From Halomonas binhaiensis (GTDB lineage Bacteria; Pseudomonadota; Gammaproteobacteria; Pseudomonadales; Halomonadaceae): a DNA stretch of 64,000 nt. Below are positions 1-9,300 of the stretch, in pieces. The translations under genes and the position numbers were made by a program. Positions within the stretch are counted from its first letter, which is position 1. Each line of letters opens with the position of its first letter. Below the pieces are notes generated by a model, which saw nothing but the letters and a program-made list of their open reading frames with translations, was not told where the DNA came from and searched no databases. The stretch is taken from NCBI RefSeq assembly GCF_008329985.2, contig NZ_CP038437.2:2418001-2482000 (forward strand). Direction: 5' to 3'.

Positions 1-90
1 TGCGAGATTTTTATAAAAAATAGTTAGCTAGATAACATAGATACAATAAAAATGGAGCAATGAGAAAACTGAGACAAACTCACCACATTG

Positions 91-144
91 CAATGGATTA
101 GTATCTGAAACGGCAGGATCAACGGCTGGTGGTTTCCGCCATAA
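91..144 (+). pseudogene. Decayed transposase C-terminal tail (copy 1)
   Basis: Read on the plus strand, these bases encode QWISI-stop-NGRINGWWFPP-stop. This is nearly the same as the tail at 2535-2588 but carries a TGG-to-TGA nonsense change. The rest of the transposase is missing. It precedes a 207-bp repeat, as copy 2 does, so both are probably remnants of one insertion element. Bases 1-90 are AT-rich and show no recognisable gene. Confidence 0.5.
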
Positions 145-180
145 ACCAGCGCCAGAGGTATTCAAGAAGTGAAGGAAAAG

Positions 181-387
181 ACAGGTCGTCACTGTCCACG
201 GTTGGTATGCATGCAGGATATGAGACAGGAATGAAATTGCATAATTTGATCAAGGTTCAACCATACACATAGACAAACCTCCAGCGCTGCCCATGCAGCG
301 AAGGAGGTTTCAGCAAAGCTTCAACAGAAAATAAGACGGTTTTTATCAAAAAATCGTTAGCCCGCTAGCGTGGACACTGTGGACGGG
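181..387. repeat. 207-bp direct repeat, copy 1
   Basis: This segment matches 2635-2841 without indels (constant offset 2,454) and with only a few substitutions. It contains a 14-bp imperfect hairpin at 275-310, with outer arms AAACCTCC and GGAGGTTT, inner arms CGCTGC and GCAGCG, and loop CCAT. It ends at GTGGACACTGTGGACGGG. On the minus strand it lies directly after the orphan immunity-like gene, so the hairpin could also end transcription there. It may be the non-coding end of the decayed insertion element or a recombination scaffold for CDI cassettes. Confidence 0.85.
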
Positions 388-404
388 ACACACCAGTATA
401 ATAG

Positions 405-968
405 TCAAACACCTGAAGCATACTCTTCGCCAAGAGACACAGCTCGGTCAATGTAGTCCTTGGTGATGTAAGGCACGAATCCAAGCCGATCTCCCGCTTC
501 GAAACTGGACTGATAGGATTTCAGCTTTTCTACATTACCAAGCAGCGCCAAAGCAGCAAGGTGCCAAATAGGCTTGGCACCAGGCACATTAGTTGGCATA
601 GCAGCATGCTCTTGCAATGCCCTGTCCAAATCTTGTTCCTGCGCCCAAGCAATCGCCTCCTCCGATCCCTGCCGGACGTGTTCGTCAAGGATTTCTGGGG
701 CTTGAATGCGCAAGCCCTTCCACGACGTAAGAAGTGGAGTAGTTTCTCTGCGGCTGGAATCAACCACTGCACAAGCATTAGAGAAAGCATCCGTTGACGT
801 TGAACGCATTACCCATAGCTGCTGATCGTTCGTCAATCTTTTCATCCCGTAAATGATGTCTGCAGTTCGATCTGGTAATCCATAGGATGCCAGCCTGTCT
901 CCCACCTCATCTCTCGATATAGACCATCCTAGCAATTTCAAAATGTTTGTAATTTCAACAATATTCAT
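405..968 (-). CDS. Putative orphan CDI immunity protein (unrecognised family)
   Basis: This 187-residue protein belongs to no family I recognise. It has no signal peptide or membrane segment and looks like a soluble cytosolic protein with an acidic to neutral mix of helices. Its ATG overlaps the stop codon of the upstream CdiA C-terminal remnant by four bases (ATGA at 965-968). That is the layout expected for a cdiA-CT/cdiI pair, so I infer that it neutralises that toxin. GGGGCAGG upstream of the ATG can serve as the ribosome site. The 207-bp repeat begins 18 bases beyond its stop. The immunity role rests only on position; an unrelated small protein is possible. Confidence 0.6.
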   Translation of the reverse strand: MNIVEITNILKLLGWSISRDEVGDRLASYGLPDRTADIIYGMKRLTNDQQLWVMRSTSTDAFSNACAVVDSSRRETTPLLTSWKGLRIQAPEILDEHVRQGSEEAIAWAQEQDLDRALQEHAAMPTNVPGAKPIWHLAALALLGNVEKLKSYQSSFEAGDRLGFVPYITKDYIDRAVSLGEEYASGV

Positions 969-2182
969 TGGCCTGCCCCTGGAAACTCTTGTACTTCAAT
1001 AGGAATACCATTTGGATAGCCCTGCTCTCGCAATGGAACACCAGGTTGCAAACCAAACCTATCAGCAATCCTACCTCGTGGTATGGCATCCCCATTTTCG
1101 ATCTGCGGAAAAATTTCAGTCTGCCGGATACTTAGGTCAGCATTTCCGGTCTTGATCTCGACAATCCCCTTCTTTCCATCAGGTGTTTCGTAAATGATAT
1201 CAGGTCGACAACGCCCCGGACCGCAAGAACTGCCAAAAGACGCTTCACCGTCTGCAACCCGATAGCCTTGACTCTCCAACTGGTTGATCACATCGGTACG
1301 CATCGCATTGTGATGCTCATAATGATCACGAATGGTTAGGTTTGGCCCTGCACTTGAAGTGTCAGGTATTCCTTTTCCATCAGCGTGGCTCTTGCCACCT
1401 TTCTTCAAACCTCCAGCACCGATCACTACACTGGCAGCGAATTCCCCACCACCTAACAGGTAACGGTCTCTCTTATCGGTGCTACCGTCAAGCTCGTAGC
1501 CTTCAATGCCTTCAGCTACGTAACGCCCGACGATGGCGGGTATTTCCGCAATGATACCGCCAACCTGAGTCTCCGCCACGGCAGCATTGGCCAGATAGAT
1601 AAGCACTCCCTTTGGCCCCTGTGCAGCGACTAAGGCATATTCCACCGCGCTGGCCAACTCGGGGTTCTCTTCCAGATAGGCATTAATTTCGGATGCCCCT
1701 TCCAGTACCACTTGTGCAGGGGTCGGTGGTTTCTTAACCCCAGTCACAACCTCATCAGGCAGCTCTACCGCCGGAATGACAACAACCGGCTGTCCGTCAG
1801 CATTGAAGCTGGCACGGGGTTGTTTTTCTGGGGTATACGCTGTCCCTGCATCAACCCCACCGTCGGCAATACGTTTCGCATTAGCCAGAACGCTCTGCTG
1901 GAATTCAGGATCCGAGAGCGTCGCCTTCGCTTCCTCAGCGCTATAGCCTTCGCGGATCAGGCGATCAAACATGATCTCCGCCACTTCCTCACCGCCGATT
2001 GCTACCGCTCCTCCCGGTGCGGAGTGGGTCAGTGCAGTGACCTCGCGCCCCAACTGCACATAGTTGTCCTTCATCTGCTGTGGCAGTTCAGCGTATTGCT
2101 CAGGCAGGTCCTTGGCCTGCTGGCCCCAGCGATTGGCGGTGTCTACCGGGTTCGACACATCCTCAACCGAGCTTTCCGTCAC
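965..2182 (-). CDS. Orphan CdiA C-terminal fragment with PD-(D/E)XK-like nuclease motif
   Basis: This 405-residue product is the end of a CdiA/filamentous-haemagglutinin protein without its secretion half. The called start is a GTG (reading MTESSVEDVSNPVD), but the frame stays open upstream to about 2437. There it encodes text typical of CdiA pre-toxin regions, such as TWDIEGSYSSLDREQINRGT, so it is a displaced 3' end rather than a stand-alone gene. The last ~120 residues carry D328, E342-I-K344 and Q354 in the order RPDII, GIVEIKTG, IRQTE. This matches a PD-(D/E)XK nuclease core and suggests a DNase or RNase toxin. The upstream edge abuts a transposase tail on the other strand. It may be silent, or be expressed only after recombination with cdiA. 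Confidence 0.7.
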   Translation of the reverse strand: MTESSVEDVSNPVDTANRWGQQAKDLPEQYAELPQQMKDNYVQLGREVTALTHSAPGGAVAIGGEEVAEIMFDRLIREGYSAEEAKATLSDPEFQQSVLANAKRIADGGVDAGTAYTPEKQPRASFNADGQPVVVIPAVELPDEVVTGVKKPPTPAQVVLEGASEINAYLEENPELASAVEYALVAAQGPKGVLIYLANAAVAETQVGGIIAEIPAIVGRYVAEGIEGYELDGSTDKRDRYLLGGGEFAASVVIGAGGLKKGGKSHADGKGIPDTSSAGPNLTIRDHYEHHNAMRTDVINQLESQGYRVADGEASFGSSCGPGRCRPDIIYETPDGKKGIVEIKTGNADLSIRQTEIFPQIENGDAIPRGRIADRFGLQPGVPLREQGYPNGIPIEVQEFPGAGQ

Positions 2183-2426
2183 GTACAGGTCGGTCTGGCT
2201 CGATTCATCCTTGGTGACGACCTGGGCGCGGTCGATATCGCGGTTGATGTCGGCAAGTTCGGTATTGCGCGGGGAATCGGGACTACCGACTTCTATATCG
2301 CCCTGGCCGAGGGTGCCGCGGTTGATCTGCTCGCGGTCGAGGCTGCTGTAACTGCCTTCGATGTCCCAAGTGGTGCGGTCGTCCAGGCTGTCGCCGGTTT
2401 CGTTGTCGCGTGGCAGGCTGGTAATG

Positions 2427-2588
2427 ATGAGTGAATTTCGCTGCTGGTATAACCATGCCAGACCGCATCAGCACCTTGGCGGCTGTACCCCAGCAGAAGT
2501 GTGGGAAGACAGAGGAAAATCCACCCATGCACCGCAGTGGATCAGTATCTGGAATGGCAAGATCAACGGCTGGTGGTTTCCGCCATAG
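2427..2588 (+). pseudogene. Transposase C-terminal fragment (copy 2)
   Basis: On the plus strand this reads SEFRCWYNHARPHQHLGG followed by CTPAEVWEDRG and ends in NGKINGWWFPP-stop. WYN-x-x-RPHQ-x-LGG-x-TPAEVW is the familiar C-terminus of rve-type (IS3-like) transposases. The N-terminal and DDE core are absent. The fragment joins the CdiA remnant near 2430, which marks the insertion or recombination breakpoint. Confidence 0.65.
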
Positions 2589-2634
2589 GGCAGGCTGAAT
2601 AGCACGAAAAACCATCAGCGAAGAGAAAGAACAG

Positions 2635-2841
2635 ACAGGTCGTCACTGTCCACGGTTGGTATGCATTCAGGATATGAGACAGAAAAGAAATTGCATAATT
2701 TGATCAAGGTTCAACCATACACATAGACAAACCTCCAGCGCTGCCCATGCAGCGAAGGAGGTTTCAGCAAAGCTTCAACAGAAAATAAGACGGTTTTTAT
2801 CAAAAAATCGTTAGCCCGCTAGCGTGGACACTGTGGACGGG
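2635..2841. repeat. 207-bp direct repeat, copy 2
   Basis: Second copy of the segment at 181-387, with the hairpin at 2729-2764. The stretch 2589-2634 between the transposase tail and the repeat does not match copy 1. From 2842 to 2904 there is only a short gene-free spacer containing another GACGGGACACC string next to the stop of the following minus-strand gene. Similar GACGGGA-ACACC strings occur at 383, 2911 and 3182, each at the end of a cassette gene. Confidence 0.85.
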
Positions 2842-2904
2842 GCAGCTATTTTCTGGACTGCTCTGCCACCGATTAAGGCGAAATATTCGTGATCTCTAAC
2901 ATTC

Positions 2905-3108
2905 TCAGTGCAGACGGGACACCACCTTTTTCTCTAACCACTCTTGGCGAGCTTGATTCAAGCTCTGTTGATTCGCGCCACCAGCATAATCAGGATTAGC
3001 TGACTGAACGGGGTCATCTTCCCAATTGCAGACCGAGCATATTTCATACTCACCCAGTTCTGAAATAGTGAATGATCTGCAGCACGGACACTCAAAAAGT
3101 TCGCTCAT
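2905..3108 (-). CDS. CPCC-family cysteine-rich protein, orphan immunity-like
   Basis: This 67-residue protein begins MSELFECPCC and has a second cysteine pair in EICSVCNWEDDP, followed by DYAGGANQQSLNQARQEW. That is the signature of the CPCC family, small zinc-ribbon-like proteins often found as immunity partners in polymorphic toxin loci. I chose the internal ATG because the frame upstream of it (to 3192) does not look like this family. No toxin with which it would pair is adjacent, so it looks like an orphan immunity gene kept after its toxin was lost. It follows the cdiI gene in the same direction and could be co-transcribed with the CDI operon. Confidence 0.65.
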   Translation of the reverse strand: MSELFECPCCRSFTISELGEYEICSVCNWEDDPVQSANPDYAGGANQQSLNQARQEWLEKKVVSRLH

Positions 3109-3192
3109 AGTTGGTTCCAGCTTTCCGCCGTTGATGGCTTCCCGGATGGCCAGGCCTGCCTGACACAGCTGGATAGAGCGGACGGGATACAC

Positions 3193-3390
3193 CTATTTTT
3201 CGGCCAACTCTAGCTCATCTCCAGCAATTACCGCCAAGGCCCTAGTTGTCCCGCAGGGTTCCGAAAACTCTACCTCGTAATTCCCATCGCCGTAGTCTTC
3301 AATGATGTATCCAATGTCGCCCAGGTTGATCTGTTCTTTGGCGTTCATCGAACCGACATAACGAACACGGCTGTAGATTGAAAGTTTCAC
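3193..3390 (-). CDS. cdiI: CdiI immunity protein, DUF4926-like
   Basis: This 65-residue protein starts at a GTG that overlaps the cdiA stop (GTGA). It has the pattern of DUF4926: VKLSIYSRVRYVGS, then GDIGYIIEDYGDGNYEVEF, then a short tail. DUF4926 is a small SH3-like family found as an immunity partner. The AAGGAG Shine-Dalgarno lies inside the last codons of cdiA, so translation is coupled to the toxin and the producer always makes the antidote. It should bind and block the CdiA C-terminal toxin in the cytoplasm. The longer frame from an upstream ATG (to 3459) would overlap cdiA by 73 bases and lacks this ribosome site. Confidence 0.7.
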   Translation of the reverse strand: MKLSIYSRVRYVGSMNAKEQINLGDIGYIIEDYGDGNYEVEFSEPCGTTRALAVIAGDELELAEK

Positions 3391-6300
3391 TGACGACTCC
3401 TTGTAAAACCAGAGAATGGTGTATTGAGCTTCAGCGAGCCGTCGGGTTGAACCATCCAACCCGACTGAAGATAGCTGGTTTGGCCACTAGCCGCACCTTT
3501 GCCTGGCAACGCGATTTCGATGTTAATGCGCTGCCCATATTGGTCGGCCTTACCCAAGGTAAATTCGCCGCTCGCATATTTCTGCGCAGCTTGGACCTGC
3601 CAAATTCGCGATAGATTCGCAGAATCATCTGCTGTGTATCCTAGCGACTCGAACACCACATTCTTCCCGTGGTCTGCATCGGGCTTGAAGATATAGTCAG
3701 AGAACTTCCGCGTATCAACGACAGCACTCTCTTCATTGGCTGCCGTATTTGAAACATCCCCTTCACTATACACCGGCCCACCGATCAGGTCCGTCCCTTC
3801 TGGCTGATACCCACCTGGCGAGGTCGTATCCCCTGCCGGATTTTCCGCCGGGTTCTCAAACCGTCCCGGTCGATCGATGTCATAACCTGCGGGATATTCG
3901 GTGTTCGGGGTTTGGGTGTCTGTATCGGCGGGATAGCCGGGGATGCCGGGCAGTTGATTGGCATTGGCCGGGGTTTCGGTGCGGTTGTTTTCCTTGTTCC
4001 AGGCGTCGATCAGTAGGGTTGCCGCAACGAGCGCACCAATCGGGGTCTTGGCGCCTTCCCCAACCGCCAGCGCTGCGCAAGCTGGCCTGCGGGAGCAGAC
4101 CTGTGCAGCGAAACGTATAAAGCCTTGGTAGTTATTCTCGGCTTCGTTATATGCCGCTCCCGCCCCTTGGGCTCCACCGATGACACCACCGGCTCCCGCT
4201 GCCGCCAGTGCAGCAATCGCCGTTTGCACATCCTGCGGCAAGCCACTGTCTTTCAAGGCGTTGGCCACTGCAGGAGCCACCTGGGTGGAGGCCACGGCCC
4301 CTGCCGCCCCTTCTACACCGCCGGTGGCGCCGCCAATCAGCAGGTGGCCGACGGCACGACAGGCACCGTTGGCAGACCAACATTGGGCGCTTTCGCTATC
4401 GCCGCGCTCCAGGGCATCCAGCCACTGGCCGTTGGCCTGTTCGCCCCAGGCTTCGCTGGCTTCATGCCCGAACTGGCCGGTAATGGCCACCTGGGCATCC
4501 AGTTCCTTCTCCAACTCGTGCGGGTCGACGATGGGCTCGATGCCGCCGGCGTCGTCGCCCGTACGAATATCCTTGTGGCCGGCGATACCGCTGACCCCAG
4601 CCCGGGTGATGCCGCTGTCGCTGCCGCTTTCCTCGGCCACACCAATCTGGCTGCCGGTGAACTCGGGGTTATTATTGGTCTCACCGAAACCGGCACTGAT
4701 CCCGATGCCCTGGCCGTCATACTCGGCCTGATTGATGATGTCCTTCGTGGTGATGCTGGCCGTATCCAGCCGGTTACGGCCTTCCTCGACCGCCTTGTCG
4801 GTGCTGGCAATGGCCCCGCCGATCAAGTCGGTGTTGCCTTGCACGTCGATCTGGAAGCCACCATCCCCGGTGAAGATGCCGCTTTGCTCGGTGACGGAGG
4901 CGTATTCGGCATCCACTTGCTGACCACTGAAACTCAGGCTGCCGCCGCTGACCGGGCCAATGGTGATGCTGCCTCCGGCCTGGAAACTGCTCGACTCGTA
5001 GTCGCTGGTGTCCTGGCGACTGGCAATGGTCAGGTCGCCGCCGACATCTCCTTGCACCTGCGGCGCTTCGATACGCGCGCCTTCGAGGCGAGTATCACCA
5101 CCGCTGATGAAACGCACACCTTCGCCGCCCTTGACCAGACTGTTGGTGTGCACGAGGTCATCGCCTTCACCCTCGCCACGGCCAACGCTGGCCGCCACGG
5201 TGATACCGGTCTGCTGCCCAATGCTGATGCCAATGCTGCCACTGTGGTTGCGGCTGTCCTGTTCCAGGGTCGAGGTGTTTTCGGCGGACTCGATCAGCAG
5301 GTCGCCTTCGGCGGCAAGGTTGGCCTGCCCACCGGCGTTGATTTCGCTGCCACGAATGTGCAGGTCACTGTCAGCGCCTTCGCCACTGGCAATCAGGGTG
5401 ACATCCCCGCCGGCCAGTACCTGGCTGCCACGGGCGGTGCGCGTGTCGGTTTCGGTGACGTTCTTGCTGCTGCTGCCACCGATGCTGATGTACAGCGAGC
5501 CGGCATTGCTGACATCACCACTGGCCAGGGCCTGCCCGGCAGCCGCCAGGTCATCGGCATTGTTGTAGAGATGCAGCGCGCTACCGGCAGCGGCCAGCCC
5601 CTGCATGCGCTCGGAATCGGTGTTGCGCGACGCCTCGCGCATGTTGTCCACGGTATTGATGGCGGTGACCACCGCGCCGCTGACACCCAGCGACAGCCCA
5701 CCTTGCTTCATGCGCTCTTCGCTGCGTGTGCTCAGGCTGTCATGGCTTTCGACGATAGCGATACTCGATGCGGTAATGTTGATATCACCGCCAGGAGCCA
5801 GCACATCACTGCCGATCTGTTGATAGTCGCCACCGGCCAGGATGTTGACATCGCCATCGATGGCCCCGACCGTGCTGCCGCTGTGGTAAATGCCACGCTG
5901 TTCCTGGTCGAGACTCTGCGACTGGCTGCCTAGGGTGATGCTGGCCCCGCTGCTGAACACGCCGCTCTTGCTCGTCTTCTCGTAGTGGTCCTCGTTGGCG
6001 TAATGCTCGGAAGGCGTAATGCCAATATCACCACCCGCGCTGAGCGTGGTGCCATGGTCGCTGATCACTTCACTGCCGATCACGTCCAGATCACGCCCTG
6101 CATCAAGGAATACGGTGTCACCGCCAAACTGGCTGGCAATACCTTCGCTCTCTTCACGTCGGGTACGCCGCTTGGTCGTCTTGCTCGACAGGAAGCCGCT
6201 GTGTTTCTTGTTATATTCCTCCTTGTAACTTTGGCTGGCCTCTCCGGCGCCGATGCGAATATCGTTGCCGGCACGGGCGACCAGGGCGCCGCCAGCATCG

Positions 6301-9300
6301 GCCTGGGCGGCCCGAGCGATGACATCACGCCCGGCGTCCATGATCAGGGTGCCCTCGGCGCTGATCCGGCTGCCCACCTCGCTATCACGCTGTTCGGTGA
6401 TGTAGTTGCGCGAGTCGCGTTCGACATGGGAGTAACGGCTGAGATCGAGGGTGCCCAACTGAAGATCGCGCCCGGCGTCGATGCCGACACTGCCCGTCGA
6501 TATCACCTCGCTTCCTTTCAGGGTCACGTCACGCCCGGCCTCGGCCTTGAGCACGCCGTCTTTACCGCTGACATACAGCCCGGCAAGGCGGTCGATCATG
6601 GTGTGCGAGAAGTCCGACGCGCCGACTTGGTTTACCCCGCTGGAGGTGGTGCTTTCGATGTTGATGTCACGCCCGGCGGACACCTCCAGCAGGCGCTCGG
6701 CGTCGATGACGCCACCGATGTTATCGATATCAGTGCGTGCATGGGCGACCACGCTGTCACCGGTGATACGGCCATTGAGGTTGCGCAGGTTGTCGGTATT
6801 CAGTTCGACCGCGGTGCGCCCGGCGATGGTGCCGCTGTTGACCAGGTCGTCGCGGGTGGTGAAGTTCACGCTGTCCCCGGCCAGCAGGGTGCCATCGCCG
6901 TTCAGGTCGCCTTCGCGCACGCGCACATACACCTGGGGCACCAGCACCTTTTCCGTGCTGCCGTCGGCCAGGGTCACCTCGCGTTCCACCAGCCACACGA
7001 TATCGCTGGTCAGTTGCGCCATCTGCGCAGCAGTTAGCCCGATGCCGGGGCGCAGTTGGTGTTCCGCGGCAAAGGTCAGCCCGGCATTCATCAGGGCACG
7101 GAACTGGTCTTCGTCGCTGCGCTGGCCATCCAGATAGCGCAGCCCGGTCAGGCGCATGATCTGCTCGGCGATCAGGCGCTGTTCGTACAGGCCATCGCCC
7201 ATGCGTTTGTGGCTGGTGGTCGGGTCCTGCTGCACGGCCTTGAGCATGTAGTCGGAACTCAGCCATTCACGCCGGTCGGTAAAGCGTGGGTCGGTCTCGA
7301 TCAGCACGTCGGCATTGGTCGCCGGGGCGAGCTGGAACAGCGAACTGGTGGGTACGCTCAGTTCCGGCGACACGGTGCGCACCACTTCAGGGGTATCCGG
7401 GTTGGCCTCGGCCAGCGCTTGCCCGGCGGCACTATCAGGCCCGGCAATATCCGAGCCATTCGCATCGGGTGGTGCAACATCATTGCTATCGGGGAGTGCC
7501 AGGTCTGCGCCTTCGATGTTGCGACCACCGGTTTGCGTCTTGGTGGCCACGGCCACCACTTCGACGATCTGGCCGCTCTGTCCGCCATCGCTTGCGGTGA
7601 TATCCTTCAGCTCCCCACCTTGTGGGCCGGCTTGTGGGCCACGGGCCTCGTCGTCCACGCTGCCAGTGTGGCGGTCTTCCAGCCCATGGTCGCCGCCGCT
7701 GCCGTTCTGGTGGCTTTCCATGCGCGCCACGCTGAGGTCGATGGTGGTGGTTTCATCAGCAGGCACCCAGGGGCCCAGCAACTCCCAGTCGCGGGAACGA
7801 CAGTAGTTGCCACTGCAGCGCTTGCCATCGGTGAACCACCGCTCTCCACCGTCTTCGTAATGCACCCGACGGGTGCCTTCGGCATCGCGGTTTTCGATAC
7901 GCAGGAAGTCCGCCGTAAGCGCGCCACCGGCGATGATCTGGCTCTTGTCGTTGAGCAGTGTGCCACCTTGCAGCGTCATATCACCGCCGGAAAGAATCTT
8001 TCCTGGCGTGCTATCCAGCGTCTGGGTTTCATAGACGCTGCGCTCGCCTTCGAACTGGGTCCAGTCCTGAATATGCTGGTGCCACTCGGCGATGCGCTCG
8101 GCGGTACCGAAGGTGGTGTTATAGGCGGCAATTTCCTCATCCAGCGCGGCGTAGCGCTGCTGTGAATCAGCTTCCCAACTGGCGTGCTCGCTTTGCCATT
8201 GAGCGTGGGCGGCCTGATAGGCTTCCTGCGTGGTGAAGGCATCCGGGCGCGGTTCCTTGGGTTCTGGCGCGGGAGGCATCACACCAAAATAGGTCCAGGC
8301 TGGATTATTGATAGGATAATCGGCATCCGCCACACGCGGCGTTGGCGACCAGCCCAGTACGGCATCTTCCTTGGGCGGCGGCGTGCCATTCCAGGCAATG
8401 TACGTCGCCCCACCGGGCTTGTCAGTGAACCCAGAAACTGGGTCATTACGCTTCACATACTGGCCGCCTGCCTTGTCGTACCAGTCGAACAGCGAGACGT
8501 CATATTCAATACCCGGAGCGGGATAACGCTTCCCCCCAACGATGGTGATATAACCCGTCGGCCCTTCGACCTGCACTTCCTCGGTGGTGAAGTGGGGATT
8601 GAGGTTGTTCAGCTCACGAGCGTGAATCGTGAGCCCACCCAAGGATTCGATAGTGGCACCGATGTTGTCGACTTGATCGGCGATGCCGGTGGCATGGCGC
8701 TGGTCATCCAGGTGCCCAGCAATATTGAGGGCATCGGCGCCGCTACCGGCGCTGAAGATCAGGCTGTCCTTGCCACGATTGACCAGGGTGCCGACGCCAA
8801 TGTCGAGCCGTTCACGAGCAGCGATGGTGGCGGAGGCCGTCTCGCCATCGAGGGTTTCTTTACGGTTGGTGAGGGTATCCGCCTGAATGGCGAGATGGTC
8901 ACCGTAGATGCGCCCGCTGCCGATATTGTCGAGGGTGGTGGCGTTGATATAGGTGGTGTCGCCATCGATCAGGCCGCGGTTGGTCAGGCTGCCATCAGCA
9001 ATCACCTCGGTATTGCCAGCACTGATGACACCACCGAGGCGGTTATCCACCTCCGCGCCATGCACGCGCAGGTCATCCGCCTGCATGACGCCGTGGTTGG
9101 TCAGCTTGCCCTGGGTATCGAACACCACCTTGCCGTTGGCGGTGATTTCGGCGTCCTTGGCGTTGGTGAAGTCATCGCGAAGCGTGACGGTCAGGTCGCC
9201 CTGAGACAGCACACGGCCATCGCCACTGAGCGTATCGGCGGTCAGCGTCTGATTACCCGACGAGAACAACGTGCCAGCGGTGTTGGTGATGGCATCCCGC

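Noticed and set aside
246-260. FNR-like site TTGATCAAGGTTCAA inside the 207-bp repeat
   Set aside because: The spacing and second half-site do not fit TTGAT-N4-ATCAA, and it lies inside a repeat without a nearby promoter.
4125-5933. Long plus-strand open frame (602 codons) opposite cdiA, with several others up to 16.3 kb
   Set aside because: They are antisense frames opened by the repetitive high-GC codon pattern of cdiA. They have no ribosome sites, Ala/Gly/Val/Asp-rich composition and no recognisable domains.
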